This document shows positions 25,098 through 34,590 of a stretch of DNA of 64,000 bases, one piece after another. The notes below the pieces were generated by a model, which did not search any database, was not told where the DNA came from, and saw only the letters and a list, made by a program, of their open reading frames with translations. The first letter of the stretch is position 1, and each line of letters starts with the position of its first letter. The position numbers were made by a program, and so were the translations under genes. The DNA comes from Natronolimnobius baerhuensis (lineage in GTDB: Archaea; Halobacteriota; Halobacteria; Halobacteriales; Natrialbaceae): contig NZ_MWPH01000002.1 of NCBI RefSeq assembly GCF_002177135.1, positions 992,001-1,056,000 on the forward strand, in the 5' to 3' direction.

Positions 25098-25661
25098 CTA
25101 CTCGAGCGAGAACCGTTCGACCGTCGCGTATGCAGGTCCTTCGTTGGTCAGGGTGCTCTCGGTTAGGCGAATTTCGTCGACGCGCATCTCGCCGACGGTC
25201 GGGTCGCGTTCGGTGACAAGTTCTTGGACCAGTTCCTTGCCGCCAGCGTGTTCCATTCGCGCGAGGGTGACGTGTGGCGTGAACTCGTGGGTTTCAGGCT
25301 CGAACCCCATCGCCATCGTTCTCTCCTCGAGTGCCTCGTGAAGCCGCGTCAGTTCCTCACCGCCGGTTTCGGTGCCGAGCCAGAGCACGCTGATGTACTC
25401 GAGGCTTGGAAAGACGCCCAGGCCGCCGAATCGGGCCTCGAAGGGGGAGATGTCGGCGTCAGCGACCGCGGCGGCAAGTTCGCGTGTGAGGTCGGGGAGT
25501 TGGGTTTCGTCCACATCGCCGAGGAATTTCAGCGTGAGGTGGGCCTGTTCGGGGTCGGTGAACGTGAGGCCGCCCGCATTCGCGAACTCGGCTTGCAAGT
25601 CGGCAACTGGGTCGGCGAGGTCGTCCGGCAGGTCGACGCTGACGAACAGTCGATCGCTCAT
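25098..25661 (-). CDS. thpR: RNA 2',3'-cyclic phosphodiesterase (2H superfamily)
   Basis: 187 aa with the two HxTx motifs of 2H phosphoesterases: HLTL near 41 and HVTL near 131, and family phrases such as RLFVSVDLPDDL, LKFLGDVDE and FGGLGVFPS. The enzyme hydrolyses 2',3'-cyclic phosphates at RNA ends to 2'-phosphates. ATG 25661 (MSDRLFVSVDLP) matches the usual N-terminus; an alternative 9 codons upstream is unlikely. Confidence 0.9.
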   Translation of the reverse strand: MSDRLFVSVDLPDDLADPVADLQAEFANAGGLTFTDPEQAHLTLKFLGDVDETQLPDLTRELAAAVADADISPFEARFGGLGVFPSLEYISVLWLGTETGGEELTRLHEALEERTMAMGFEPETHEFTPHVTLARMEHAGGKELVQELVTERDPTVGEMRVDEIRLTESTLTNEGPAYATVERFSLE

Positions 25662-25774
25662 ACGGCGTTCTACGACGGCAGCCGTCATTGAAAATTGCGC
25701 TTGCGGTGGCTTCGCAGTGGGAGCCTCGGTCGTTAGGGTCGAAGATTATTCCCGTCGGACCCGGACGAAGACCC

Positions 25775-27427
25775 ATGACTGACGTTGCCGTCATCGGCGG
25801 CGGAATCGGCGGCCTCACCGCGGCCCATGAACTCGCTGAGCGCGGGATCGACGTGACCGTCTTCGAGGCCAACGACCGCTTCGGCGGGAAAGCACGCTCG
25901 ATGCCCGTTGCGGACGGACCCTCCCCACTGCACGGCGAACACGGTTTTCGCTTCTTTCCAGCGTTCTACCGTCACGTCATCGATACGATGGCCCGCATTC
26001 CGGACACCGAGGGCACCGTCGCGGACAATCTCGTCGAAACCGAAGCGACGCTGATCGCGAGCGCAACGGAGTCCGAGACAGTCGCCGAGACGTCCACTCC
26101 AACCTCGATCCAGGGCTGGCTCGAGGCACTCCGGCCGGCCTTTGCCGAGGACCTGCCGCCCGAGGACGTGCGCTTTCTACTCGAGCGATTGCTCTACCTG
26201 TTGACCGCCTGTGAGGAGCGCCGCGAAAACGAACTCGACGACATCTCCTGGTGGGAATTTATCGACGCCGAGCACCGCTCGCAGGCGTTTCGGGACCGAC
26301 TCGCATACGCCACGCAGGCGCTCGTTGCACTTCGCCCACAGGTCGGTAGCGCCCGGACAATTGGAACGATCTACCTGCAGTTGCTGTTTGGCCGACTCGA
26401 TCTGACGCAGCCGACCGAACAGGTGTTGAACGCGCCGACAAACGAGGCCTGGATCGACCCCTGGCTCACCGCCCTCGAGACCCTCGGCGTCGCTCTTCGG
26501 CCGGATACGCCGGTCGCGCGACTCGAGGCGGATGGGAGAGATGTCTCTGGGCTCGTGTTGGAAACCGGCGAACGCGTCACGGCCGACGAGTACGTTCTCG
26601 CAGTGCCGGTCGAGGTTGCTCCCGAGTTCGTCGAGCCGTCTCTCACCCGGATCGCGCCCGAACTCGGCCGAATCGACCGCCTCGAGACAGCCTGGATGAA
26701 CGGGATTCAGTTCTACCTGACCGACGATGTCGCGCTGTCTCGCGGCCATCAAGTCTACACCGACTCGCCGTGGGCGCTCACCTCGATTTCCCAGCGTCAG
26801 TTCTGGAGCGGCTACGATCTCGAGAGCCGCGGCCCCGAGGCTGTCGAGGGCGTCCTCTCGGTGATCGCCTCGGATTGGGAAACGCCGGGGACCGTCGTCG
26901 AAAAGCCGGCAAGATCGTGTACGCGGGAGGAGATCGCGACGGAGATCTGGGCGCAGTTGAAACAGCACCTAAACAGCCACAGTGACTCTGCAAGCGCGGC
27001 GAGACTCACCGACGACATGCTCGTCGACTGGTTTCTCGACCCGGCTATCGTCGAAACCGACGACGGCGTCACAAATCGTTCACCCCTGTTGATCAACACC
27101 GTCGGCGCGCTCCAGAATCGCCCGCCTGCAGACGTTGGTGTGCGAAATCTCACGCTCGCGAGCGACTACGTGCGGACGAACTCCGATCTGGCGTCGATGG
27201 AGTCAGCGAACGAAGCCGGTCGCCGCGCGGCGAACGCCATCCTCAAGCGACAAGGGTATCGCGGCGCTCTTGCATCGGTCTGGGAACTCGAGGAGCCAGC
27301 AGTGTTCGAACCGTTCAAGCGCCAAGATCGGATTCGCTACCGACTCGGGTTGCCACATCCCGCATCGGTGACGCAGTCGCTTCGGACAATGACAAGAGGA
27401 CTCACCGCGGGGCCTCGAGGGCGGTGA
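25775..27427 (+). CDS. FAD-dependent amine oxidase/phytoene desaturase-like oxidoreductase
   Basis: 550 aa. The N-terminal dinucleotide motif VAVIGGGIGGLTAAHELAERG and VFEANDRFGGKARS, plus the C-terminal LASDYVRTNSDLASMESANEAGRRAANAIL, define the NAD(P)-binding-8/amine oxidase superfamily. The closest described types are hydroxysqualene dehydroxylase (HpnE) and carotene desaturase relatives, so a prenyl or lipid substrate is plausible. No carotenoid gene neighbours are present, so the reaction remains open. The start ATG at 25775 precedes the FAD motif directly; the longer frame adds 29 residues. Confidence 0.8.
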   Translation: MTDVAVIGGGIGGLTAAHELAERGIDVTVFEANDRFGGKARSMPVADGPSPLHGEHGFRFFPAFYRHVIDTMARIPDTEGTVADNLVETEATLIASATESETVAETSTPTSIQGWLEALRPAFAEDLPPEDVRFLLERLLYLLTACEERRENELDDISWWEFIDAEHRSQAFRDRLAYATQALVALRPQVGSARTIGTIYLQLLFGRLDLTQPTEQVLNAPTNEAWIDPWLTALETLGVALRPDTPVARLEADGRDVSGLVLETGERVTADEYVLAVPVEVAPEFVEPSLTRIAPELGRIDRLETAWMNGIQFYLTDDVALSRGHQVYTDSPWALTSISQRQFWSGYDLESRGPEAVEGVLSVIASDWETPGTVVEKPARSCTREEIATEIWAQLKQHLNSHSDSASAARLTDDMLVDWFLDPAIVETDDGVTNRSPLLINTVGALQNRPPADVGVRNLTLASDYVRTNSDLASMESANEAGRRAANAILKRQGYRGALASVWELEEPAVFEPFKRQDRIRYRLGLPHPASVTQSLRTMTRGLTAGPRGR

Positions 27428-27485
27428 GCGCGAAAGAGTCGTCCGCAGGGAGTCGCGAGGCCGCGCGATAGCCGGGTCGCAGGTC

Positions 27486-27492
27486 TTAACAG
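27486..27492 (+). promoter_or_regulatory. TATA-like element of the TPR protein gene
   Basis: TTAACAG is centred about 27 bases upstream of ATG 27515, the leaderless spacing. Confidence 0.4.
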
Positions 27493-27514
27493 TCCTCGCC
27501 GCCAAAATCGGTTC

Positions 27515-28405
27515 ATGACTGACCGCGAGGACGATAGCCACGAGTTCTCCGAAGGGGACGGGTTTGACGAACTCTACGACGAGTTCGATCTCGACCCACC
27601 CGAACTGGGCGTCGATCCCGGAAAGGTCGACCCTGTCGACTCCCGCGTCGTCTCCGATACGCTCGACGCAGAGAACATCGGGAGCGACGAAGTCGACGCC
27701 ACGGAACTGCTCGACGTCGGGCTGAACTACATGCAGATCAACCGCTACGAGCAAGCCACTGACGCCTTCGACCGAACCGCCCAGTTCGCCGAGGACGACC
27801 GCCTCGAACAGGAGGCGTGGGTCAACAAAGGCGTTGCTCACGCCGAACTCGAGGAGTACGACGCGGCAATCGGAGCCTACCGCGAGGCGCTCCGGATCGA
27901 CGGCGACAGCGACCACGCCGCGACGGCAGAGACGAACCTCGCGTACGCGCTCTGGGAGTTCGGCGAGACATCCGAGGCCTTAGAGCACGCCGAACGCGCC
28001 GTCGAGATCGACGAGCGCTTCGCCGAAGGCTGGTTCAATCGGGCCTTCTTCCTCTCGGAGCGCGGCCTCTCCGAGGAGGCGCTGCACTGCATTGATAACG
28101 CGGTTCGGCTGGGGCTTCGAAACGCCAAAGTGCTCGAGGAGAAAGCAGAAATTCTCGAGGAGCTGGGCGAGTACGACGAGGCCGAAGAGATTGCCGACGA
28201 GGCAAACGAAATGCGTGAACGCGCCGAACAGCGTGTCATGGAAGAGCGCCAAGAAATGCAGGGCCAGAACGTCGGCGGGGCGGGCACACAGCAGGACCAA
28301 CAGTCCAACACCCAGCCGCGACACACCCCAGAGGATCCAAGCGTCGACGTGACCGATCCGGGTCCCGCACCGAAAGACGACGACCGCGAGTGGGAACTCG
28401 AGTAG
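27515..28405 (+). CDS. Tetratricopeptide repeat protein
   Basis: 296 aa. An acidic N-terminal region of about 60 residues is followed by four to five TPR units (about 68-235), for example ELEEYDAAIGAYREALRIDG and RFAEGWFNRAFFLSERGLSEEALHCIDNAVRLG. The C-terminus is Gln/Asn-rich and probably disordered. TPR arrays serve as protein-binding scaffolds. The DUF424 gene begins 9 bases after its stop, suggesting one transcript. Confidence 0.87.
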   Translation: MTDREDDSHEFSEGDGFDELYDEFDLDPPELGVDPGKVDPVDSRVVSDTLDAENIGSDEVDATELLDVGLNYMQINRYEQATDAFDRTAQFAEDDRLEQEAWVNKGVAHAELEEYDAAIGAYREALRIDGDSDHAATAETNLAYALWEFGETSEALEHAERAVEIDERFAEGWFNRAFFLSERGLSEEALHCIDNAVRLGLRNAKVLEEKAEILEELGEYDEAEEIADEANEMRERAEQRVMEERQEMQGQNVGGAGTQQDQQSNTQPRHTPEDPSVDVTDPGPAPKDDDREWELE

Positions 28406-28414
28406 GGCTGTTCG

Positions 28415-28708
28415 ATGATCGTCAACGAACGAGAAACTCAGGAGGGGCTGCTCGTCGCGGTCTGTGATAGCGACGTCGTCGGCGAGACGTACGAAGCCGA
28501 CGACCTCTCGCTGACCGTCACCGAGGAGTTCTACGGCGGCGACGAGGTCGACGAGACGGCGGTCGTCGAGAGCTTAGCGCGGGCCGACGTGGCCAACATC
28601 GTCGGCACCCGCGCGGTCGAACTCGCCATCGAGGAAGGCTTCGTCGACGAAGCGAACGTCCTCGAGGTCGGCGAGACCCTGCACGCGCAGTTGTTGCGGC
28701 TGTACTGA
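28415..28708 (+). CDS. DUF424 family protein
   Basis: 97 aa: ETQEGLLVAVCDSDVVGETYE, FYGGDEVDE, VANIVGTRAVELAIEEGFVDE matches the small archaeal DUF424 family. Biochemical function is unknown. It is co-oriented with and 9 bases from the TPR gene. Confidence 0.88.
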   Translation: MIVNERETQEGLLVAVCDSDVVGETYEADDLSLTVTEEFYGGDEVDETAVVESLARADVANIVGTRAVELAIEEGFVDEANVLEVGETLHAQLLRLY

Positions 28709-28722
28709 CAGTCAGTTGTCAA

Positions 28723-29598
28723 TTACAGATCTGCTCTGCTGAACCGATAGTAGCCAATCAGCGCGGGCACGAGCAACCAGCCGAGCAGGACGACGATGCC
28801 GAACCATTCTTGTAAGTAAAACGGTGCCTCGCCAGCGTAGCGTTCGGCAGGTGTCATCTGGGAGGCTTCGAAGCTCTCGAGGCCGTACTGGAAGGTAAAC
28901 GGCGGGATTGTGCCCTCGACGATCTCGGTTGCAAGCGTCGTGTAGGCCGTCAGCGGGTTCAGTTGCTCGAGGACGAGATACCACGTCGCCGGCTCCGTTC
29001 CGGGACCCTCACCGTAGAGCAGGCGATAGGGGCCGGCGGTGACGAGTTCCCAGAGGGCGACGAACAGCATGTAGCTGCCGACGACGATGGCCATGGACTT
29101 GCCTCGAGTCGCAACGGCCGCGGAAACGCCAACGGCGAAGCCGACGAAGGCGACGCCGAACAGCAGCGTCAGGAGGCCGAACTCGACCAGCGCGAACAGC
29201 GGAACCGCGCCGAAGAAGATCGAACTCAACACGAGCGCGGTGACGAACGCGAGTGCGATTGCTGTCCCGATGACGGTCGCTCGACCGAGGAGTTTGCCGA
29301 AGACGACATCGGCTCGATTCGGCGGCAGCCCGAGCAGGAGTTTGATGCTGCCCGACCGTCGTTCGCCGACGACGGCCATGTAGCCCGTAATGAGCGCGGC
29401 AATCGGGACGAGCGTCTGGAGCGGAAAGCCGAGGAAGCCAAGCACCTCGGACGCGCTCGCATCGTCGACGACGTACCAGATGGCCGCGTAGCCGATGACG
29501 ACCATCCCAACGAGCAAGCCGATCAGCGCCCAGAGGAGTTTCGAGCGACTGGCATCGTCGAAGTCCTTGCGGGCGACGGTAGCGATGTGTGAGACCAT
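28723..29598 (-). CDS. ABC-2 type transporter permease
   Basis: 291 aa with six hydrophobic segments. The N-terminal ARKDFDDASRSKLLW and the SGSIKLLLGLPPNRADVVFGKLLGRATVI segment (about 83-110) are typical of ABC-2/NatB-type permeases. It lies 3 bases downstream of its ATPase gene and forms an exporter of unknown substrate. A large extracytoplasmic loop lies at about 205-260. Confidence 0.87.
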   Translation of the reverse strand: MVSHIATVARKDFDDASRSKLLWALIGLLVGMVVIGYAAIWYVVDDASASEVLGFLGFPLQTLVPIAALITGYMAVVGERRSGSIKLLLGLPPNRADVVFGKLLGRATVIGTAIALAFVTALVLSSIFFGAVPLFALVEFGLLTLLFGVAFVGFAVGVSAAVATRGKSMAIVVGSYMLFVALWELVTAGPYRLLYGEGPGTEPATWYLVLEQLNPLTAYTTLATEIVEGTIPPFTFQYGLESFEASQMTPAERYAGEAPFYLQEWFGIVVLLGWLLVPALIGYYRFSRADL

Positions 29599-29601
29599 CG
29601 A

Positions 29602-30624
29602 TTACTCGCTCGCCTCCGCTTGCACCGGTTCCGTCTGGGCGTCTGACTCCGCTGGCGTCTGCTCGTCGCTCTCATTGTCGGCGTCCGCGTCAGCCTTCTC
29701 ACTCTCTGTCCCAGCAGTCTCGTCAGTCAACTGCGTGAACAGCGACTCGAGCGAGACGTCCGAAATCTGGACGTCCTCGATGGTCGCGCCAGCCTGGTCG
29801 AGTGCGGTGATCAGCGGCGCTTTCGCCGCTGGCTCCGCGACGGCACACTCGAGGGTCCGTGCCGTTGGTGTCACCTCGGTGATTCCCGCAACCGACTGGG
29901 CGGTCTCGAGGTAGGTATCCGGAGCGCCAGCGAGCGTCAGTGTCACTGTCGCATCACCGCCGAGTGAGTCTCGGAGGCCGTCGATGGTATCGACGGCAAC
30001 GAGGGTGCCGTTCGTCAGGACACCGATTCGGTCACAGACCGCGTCGACGTGCTCTAAGATGTGACTCGAGAAGAAGACGGTCGTGCCGCGGTCGGCTTCC
30101 GCGCGGACGAGGTCTTGCAGTTCGCGGATGCCGTGGGGGTCGAGTCCGGAGGAGGGCTCGTCCATAATCAGCAGGTCAGGGTCGCCGACCAGCGCCATCG
30201 CCATCGCAAGTCGCTGGCGCATACCAGTCGAGTACCCGCCAGCGACGCGGTCCCACGCGTCGGGGTCGAGGCCAGCCCGCTCGAGGAGTTCCTCGGGGTC
30301 GTCGTCGGCGTGTTTCGTCTCGATAGCGAACTCGACGTGTCGGCGGCCGGTAAGCCGCGGGTAGATATCGAACCCTTCGGGGAGAATGCCGACCCGCTCG
30401 CTGATCTGGTCGGCCTCCGTCTGGGCGTCGTAGCCGAGAACTGTCGCGGAGCCACTCGTCGGGCGGACGAAATCGAGCAGCATGTTGATCGTCGTCGACT
30501 TGCCGGCCCCGTTCGGGCCCAGAAAGCCGAACACCTCACCCTCTCGGACCGTCAACTCGAGGCCGTCGACGGCGGTGACGTCGCCGTACTGTTTCGTCAG
30601 GGCGGTCGTTTCGATTGCTGTCAT
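29602..30624 (-). CDS. ABC transporter ATP-binding protein
   Basis: 340 aa. Walker A GPNGAGKST near 38, Q-loop region, signature YSTGMRQRL near 131, Walker B LLIMDEPSSGLD and the H-loop FFSSHILEHVD are all intact. The nucleotide-binding domain ends near 220. It is followed by a DrrA/CcmA-like C-terminal part and a roughly 40-residue acidic tail. The partner permease follows after 3 bases. The upstream TATA box is strong. Confidence 0.93.
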   Translation of the reverse strand: MTAIETTALTKQYGDVTAVDGLELTVREGEVFGFLGPNGAGKSTTINMLLDFVRPTSGSATVLGYDAQTEADQISERVGILPEGFDIYPRLTGRRHVEFAIETKHADDDPEELLERAGLDPDAWDRVAGGYSTGMRQRLAMAMALVGDPDLLIMDEPSSGLDPHGIRELQDLVRAEADRGTTVFFSSHILEHVDAVCDRIGVLTNGTLVAVDTIDGLRDSLGGDATVTLTLAGAPDTYLETAQSVAGITEVTPTARTLECAVAEPAAKAPLITALDQAGATIEDVQISDVSLESLFTQLTDETAGTESEKADADADNESDEQTPAESDAQTEPVQAEASE

Positions 30625-30646
30625 TACGGTGACCTACCACGATGGG

Positions 30647-30655
30647 GCATATAAG
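30647..30655 (-). promoter_or_regulatory. TATA box of the ABC exporter operon
   Basis: Minus-strand CTTATATGC, preceded by GC-rich TCCGG (BRE-like), is centred 27 bases before ATG 30624. Confidence 0.7.
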
Positions 30656-30768
30656 CCGGAGGGGCGGTTTCACTCCGGGAAAGCAGTACCGTGATTGAAC
30701 AGGTGTGCAAAGACGCTCGCTGCCCGGACCACAGCAGGTGAAGATTTTTGAGGGGCTACTTCGACTGT

Positions 30769-31851
30769 ATGAATATGCCACTCGAGCTTCCAGGACCGGT
30801 CGAGCAACTCCGGCAGGACGAATATACCGGCGAAAATCGGTGTGTCCCCTGTACCGCAGTGAACCTCATCATCGCCGTTGTGATCGCACTCGCCGTCGGC
30901 GTCGCGTTCGTTCCCGCCGGCGCGGTCGTTTTCGGACTGTCACTCGCGACGATCTATCTCCGGGGCTATCTCGTCCCCGGCACGCCGACGCTGACGAAAC
31001 GGTACTTCCCCGACTGGCTGCTCGCAAAGTTCGACAAAGAGCCGCTCACGTTCGAGGAGGCCGCTGCACTCGAGCGGGAAGAAAACGCTGTGCTCGGAGA
31101 TGAGGGCGGTGCTGCACTCGACAATGAGGGGACAGCCACGCTCGAGGACGACGAGTCCGACACCGCCGCCGAAACGACTCCCGCTGAGACAGCGACAGCG
31201 TCAGCGTCGGAGACAGATGCCGAACAGGTCACGTCCGAGACGGCCGGTGAAACGGACACTGCCACGGAACCAGAGCCACCCGAACACGTCGATCCGGAAC
31301 AGCTGTTTCTCGAGCACGAGATTCTCGTTCCCTGTGTTGGGCCAGCCGAGGGAGGTGGCGCGGACGGAGACGAAAACGATGCAGTCGGCGACCCCGACGA
31401 ACTGGACGAGGAAGCGGACCTCTGTCTCACATCCGACATCGAGACGGCGTGGCAGGCCGAAATCGACGCCCTCCGCGATGGCGACCGCGAGGTACAACTC
31501 GCGGAGTTCCTCGAGACTGATCCCGAGGCCGTCGAACTCGAGACCAGCCGCTACGCGGTCGCACGGGTCAACGGACGACTCGCGGCACGCTGGGAATCCG
31601 AGGCCGCGGTGCTCGCAGACATCGCCGCCAAGCGCGTCCTCGCCGAGCGCCTGCCCGAGTGGGACCGGCTGACGATTCAACAGTGCAGCCAGCTTGCAAA
31701 CGGTCTACGAGCGTTTATCGAGACGTGTCCGACCTGCGAGAGCGACATCTCGCTGGACGAAGAGACCGTCGAATCCTGCTGTCGGTCCCGACAGGTGTAC
31801 GCGATTACCTGTAACGACTGCGACGTACGGATTCTCGAGGTTTCGCAATAG
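30769..31851 (+). CDS. Membrane protein with acidic linker and C-terminal zinc ribbon, unknown
   Basis: 360 aa. N-terminal ENRCVPCTAVN is followed by two hydrophobic segments (about 33-70), then an acidic Ala/Thr/Glu-rich linker (about 105-180). A mixed domain follows (about 215-315: ETAWQAEIDALRDGDREVQLAEFLETD ... RLTIQQCSQLANGLRAFIETC), and the C-terminal CPTC ... SCC ... CNDC zinc ribbon lies near 317-355. It is a conserved haloarchaeal architecture but I know no function. I use ATG 30769; an upstream TTG is disfavoured. Confidence 0.72.
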   Translation: MNMPLELPGPVEQLRQDEYTGENRCVPCTAVNLIIAVVIALAVGVAFVPAGAVVFGLSLATIYLRGYLVPGTPTLTKRYFPDWLLAKFDKEPLTFEEAAALEREENAVLGDEGGAALDNEGTATLEDDESDTAAETTPAETATASASETDAEQVTSETAGETDTATEPEPPEHVDPEQLFLEHEILVPCVGPAEGGGADGDENDAVGDPDELDEEADLCLTSDIETAWQAEIDALRDGDREVQLAEFLETDPEAVELETSRYAVARVNGRLAARWESEAAVLADIAAKRVLAERLPEWDRLTIQQCSQLANGLRAFIETCPTCESDISLDEETVESCCRSRQVYAITCNDCDVRILEVSQ

Positions 31852-31936
31852 TCTCGAGCGAGTCTGTACCGAATCGACGGGCACACTGGCGCAGGGACCG
31901 AAGGAGTGTTTTGTCTGGACTCCCTCCTAGACGCCA

Positions 31937-33181
31937 ATGAGTCAGCAGAATCTCGAGTCGCTCGACGTCGAGGCCATCCGCGAGGAGTTTCCCATCCTCG
32001 AGCGGGAGTTCGACGGCCAGCAGGTCGTCTACCTCGATAATGCGGCGACGACCCAGACGCCGGATCCGGTCGTCGACGCGATGAGCGAGTACTACCGCCG
32101 GTACAACTCGAACGTCCACCGGGGCATCCACCATCTGAGCCAAGAGGCCTCAATTGCCTACGAGAAGGCCCACGACCGCGTCGCCGACTTTATCAACGCC
32201 GACGGCCGCGAGGAGGTAATCTTCACGAAGAACACGACCGAAAGCGAGAATCTGGTCGCATACTCGTGGGGTCTGAACGAACTCGAGGCCGGCGACCGCG
32301 TCGTGCTGACGGAGATGGAACACCACGCCTCACTCGTAACGTGGCAACAGGTCGCCAAGCAGACGGGTGCCGACGTGGAGTATATCCGCGTCGACGAGGA
32401 GGGGCGACTCGATATGGACCACGCCCGCGAACTGATCGACGACGACGCCGCGCTCGTCTCGGCGGTCCACGTCTCGAACACGCTCGGTACGGTCAACCCG
32501 GTCTCCGAACTGACCGACCTCGCGCACGAACACGGTGCACTCTCGTTTATCGACGGCGCACAGGCCGTCCCGAACCGCCCCGTCGACGTCGCCGAGATCG
32601 ACGCCGACTTCTACGCCTTTTCGGGCCACAAGATGGCTGGCCCCACCGGAATCGGCGTCCTCTACGGCAAACAGGAGCTGCTCGAGGAGATGCAGCCCTA
32701 TCTCTACGGCGGCGGCATGATCCGCAAGGTCACCTTCGAGGACTCAACGTGGGGGGACCTCCCCTGGAAGTTCGAACCTGGGACGCCGCCAATCGCCGAA
32801 GCCGTCGGTCTCGTCGCCGCCATTGACTGGCTCGAGGAGATCGGGATGGAGCGCATTCAGGCCCACGAGGAGGAGATCGCCCGCTACGCCTACGAGCAAC
32901 TCGAGGCGGAAGGCGACGTGGAGATCTACGGCCCCGAACCCGGCCCCGACCGCGGCGGCCTCGTCAGTTTCAACGTCGAGGGCGTCCACGCCCACGATCT
33001 GGCCTCGATTATGAACGACCACACGGTCGCAGTGCGAGCGGGCGATCACTGTACCCAGCCGCTACACGACAAACTGGGCGTTCCGGCCTCGACTCGAGCG
33101 TCCTTTTACGTCTACAACACGCGCGAGGAAGTCGACAAGCTGGTTGCAGCATTGGACGACGCGCGACAGTTGTTTGCGTAG
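31937..33181 (+). CDS. sufS: Cysteine desulfurase, SufS/CsdA type
   Basis: 414 aa, PLP-dependent class V aminotransferase fold. The PLP lysine is in SGHKMAGPTGIG (Lys232), and the persulfide-forming Cys is in DHCTQPLH (Cys372). N-terminal YLDNAATTQTPD and RGIHHLSQEAS are typical. It removes sulfur from cysteine for Fe-S cluster assembly. The neighbouring genes are not suf genes, so the scaffold partner lies elsewhere. A hairpin plus T6 follows the stop. Confidence 0.94.
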   Translation: MSQQNLESLDVEAIREEFPILEREFDGQQVVYLDNAATTQTPDPVVDAMSEYYRRYNSNVHRGIHHLSQEASIAYEKAHDRVADFINADGREEVIFTKNTTESENLVAYSWGLNELEAGDRVVLTEMEHHASLVTWQQVAKQTGADVEYIRVDEEGRLDMDHARELIDDDAALVSAVHVSNTLGTVNPVSELTDLAHEHGALSFIDGAQAVPNRPVDVAEIDADFYAFSGHKMAGPTGIGVLYGKQELLEEMQPYLYGGGMIRKVTFEDSTWGDLPWKFEPGTPPIAEAVGLVAAIDWLEEIGMERIQAHEEEIARYAYEQLEAEGDVEIYGPEPGPDRGGLVSFNVEGVHAHDLASIMNDHTVAVRAGDHCTQPLHDKLGVPASTRASFYVYNTREEVDKLVAALDDARQLFA

Positions 33182-33184
33182 TTT

Positions 33185-33213
33185 GACCGTTCACTTCGTT
33201 CGCGGTCTTTTTT
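33185..33213 (+). terminator. Hairpin and T-run after sufS
   Basis: GACCG (33185-33189) pairs with CGGTC (33203-33207), followed directly by six T residues. T-runs are the main archaeal termination signal. Confidence 0.5.
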
Positions 33214-33337
33214 CGTCTCGTGTCGAGTGACGCGAGACACGGTCAGCGAGAACTCGTTCTCGCCAGACGCGACAGTTGTTCGCGTAACGACGGGAGACCG
33301 AAAGACAGTATTTTTCACAATAATTCACCGGTTGAAA

Positions 33338-33345
33338 TTTATATA
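33338..33345 (+). promoter_or_regulatory. Strong TATA box for the 33367 HTH gene
   Basis: TTTATATA centred 25 bases upstream of ATG 33367 indicates a leaderless transcript. Confidence 0.7.
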
Positions 33346-33366
33346 TGGGGTTCGTGAGACGCACAT

Positions 33367-33759
33367 ATGTCCGATCACCCCCACGGCGGACCGGTCGAGA
33401 CGAGCAGTGGCTGGAATCACGTCTTCGTCGCACTGGCTGCAGAGCCGCGACGACGGCTCTTGGTCGCACTTATCGACGAGTCTGAGACGCCACTTTCGCT
33501 TCCAGGGGCTGCGATGGCCCCGGAGACGACGGTCGATCCAGCAACAGTCGATCTCGAGTTGCGCCATCACCACCTCCCGTTGCTCGAGTCAGGAGGCTAC
33601 ATCAACTGGCAGCCAGAGCCGCTGTGCGTGTCGCGTGGCCCGCGATTCGACGAAATCCGTGCCGTCGTCGATGGCGTCGCCGCGAACGCATCGGCGATTC
33701 CCGACCGATTATGTAGGGACACACAGCTGTTCAGACAGCGTTCCACGCAAGGACAGTAA
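33367..33759 (+). CDS. HTH-domain protein (DUF7344-like transcriptional regulator)
   Basis: 130 aa. VFVALAAEPRRRLLVALIDE matches the first helices of the haloarchaeal wHTH families (DUF7344/ArsR-like), and LELRHHHLPLLESGGYINW resembles the recognition helix and wing. The C-terminal half is short and uncharacteristic. It probably acts as a local regulator. A strong TATA box fixes the start. Confidence 0.72.
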   Translation: MSDHPHGGPVETSSGWNHVFVALAAEPRRRLLVALIDESETPLSLPGAAMAPETTVDPATVDLELRHHHLPLLESGGYINWQPEPLCVSRGPRFDEIRAVVDGVAANASAIPDRLCRDTQLFRQRSTQGQ

Positions 33760-33872
33760 TCGACGCTGCAGTCGGCGACTCGAGATCGACGAGCGAACAA
33801 GTGGGGGATTGGAGTCCATTACGGCGGGATCGAATCAGTACCGACTATATCGCGACCGCCCAAGCCGGCCGT

Positions 33873-34505
33873 ATGCTCGAGGCAGTTCGAACCCGCGCGC
33901 GGCCGTACTTCGAAGACGCGCCACCGGCACACGACTGGCACCACGTCGAGCGAGTCGAAACACTCGCAAAGACGCTCATCGACCGCCACCCGGATCCAGT
34001 CGACGAACGAATTGTTCAACTCGCGGTCCTACTCCACGATATCGGTCGGGAGCGTGAGGATCGTGGTGAGATCGCAGATCACGCCCAGTGGGGCGCTCGA
34101 GAAGCCGAACCCATTCTCGAGGACGTCGGAGTTGACGCGGACACAATCGAGGCTGTCAGCCACTGTATCCGAACCCATCGATACTCGAACGCACTCGAAC
34201 CGGAAACGCTCGAGGCAAAACTCGTCTCGGATGCGGACAATCTTGACGCGCTCGGGGCGGTCGGTATCGCGCGTGTGTTCGCCCACGGTGGTGCACATGG
34301 CTCTGCAATGTTCGATCCGGAGACGCCGCTTGCTGCGGATGAGACGACCGCGGGCAAGACCCAGTACAACCACATCCACAGGAAAATCCTCGAGTTGCCA
34401 GAGCGGATGTACACCGACGCTGGTGCAGAACTCGCCGAGACGCGCGTCCAGTTCGTCCGCGAGTATCTCGAGCAGTTCGACCATGAGATCCACGGCGAGC
34501 GATAG
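33873..34505 (+). CDS. HD-domain phosphohydrolase
   Basis: 210 aa. The metal-binding set is visible: HDWHHVERV (near 24), LLHDIG (near 56), H residues in HAQWG and CIRTHRYS, and DADNLDALG (near 124). The family covers nucleotide or pyrophosphate hydrolases of the YpgQ/YedJ type. The start ATG 33873 gives MLEAVRTRARPYFEDA; a GTG 72 bases upstream would add an uncharacteristic N-terminus. The substrate is unknown. Confidence 0.85.
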   Translation: MLEAVRTRARPYFEDAPPAHDWHHVERVETLAKTLIDRHPDPVDERIVQLAVLLHDIGREREDRGEIADHAQWGAREAEPILEDVGVDADTIEAVSHCIRTHRYSNALEPETLEAKLVSDADNLDALGAVGIARVFAHGGAHGSAMFDPETPLAADETTAGKTQYNHIHRKILELPERMYTDAGAELAETRVQFVREYLEQFDHEIHGER

Positions 34506-34590
34506 CGGTCAAGAACGACCCCTAGTACACAGCGCGCCGAGAACTTTTCAGAGAGCGGGACAGACAACGGGGCTACCGAGGTGAGAACTG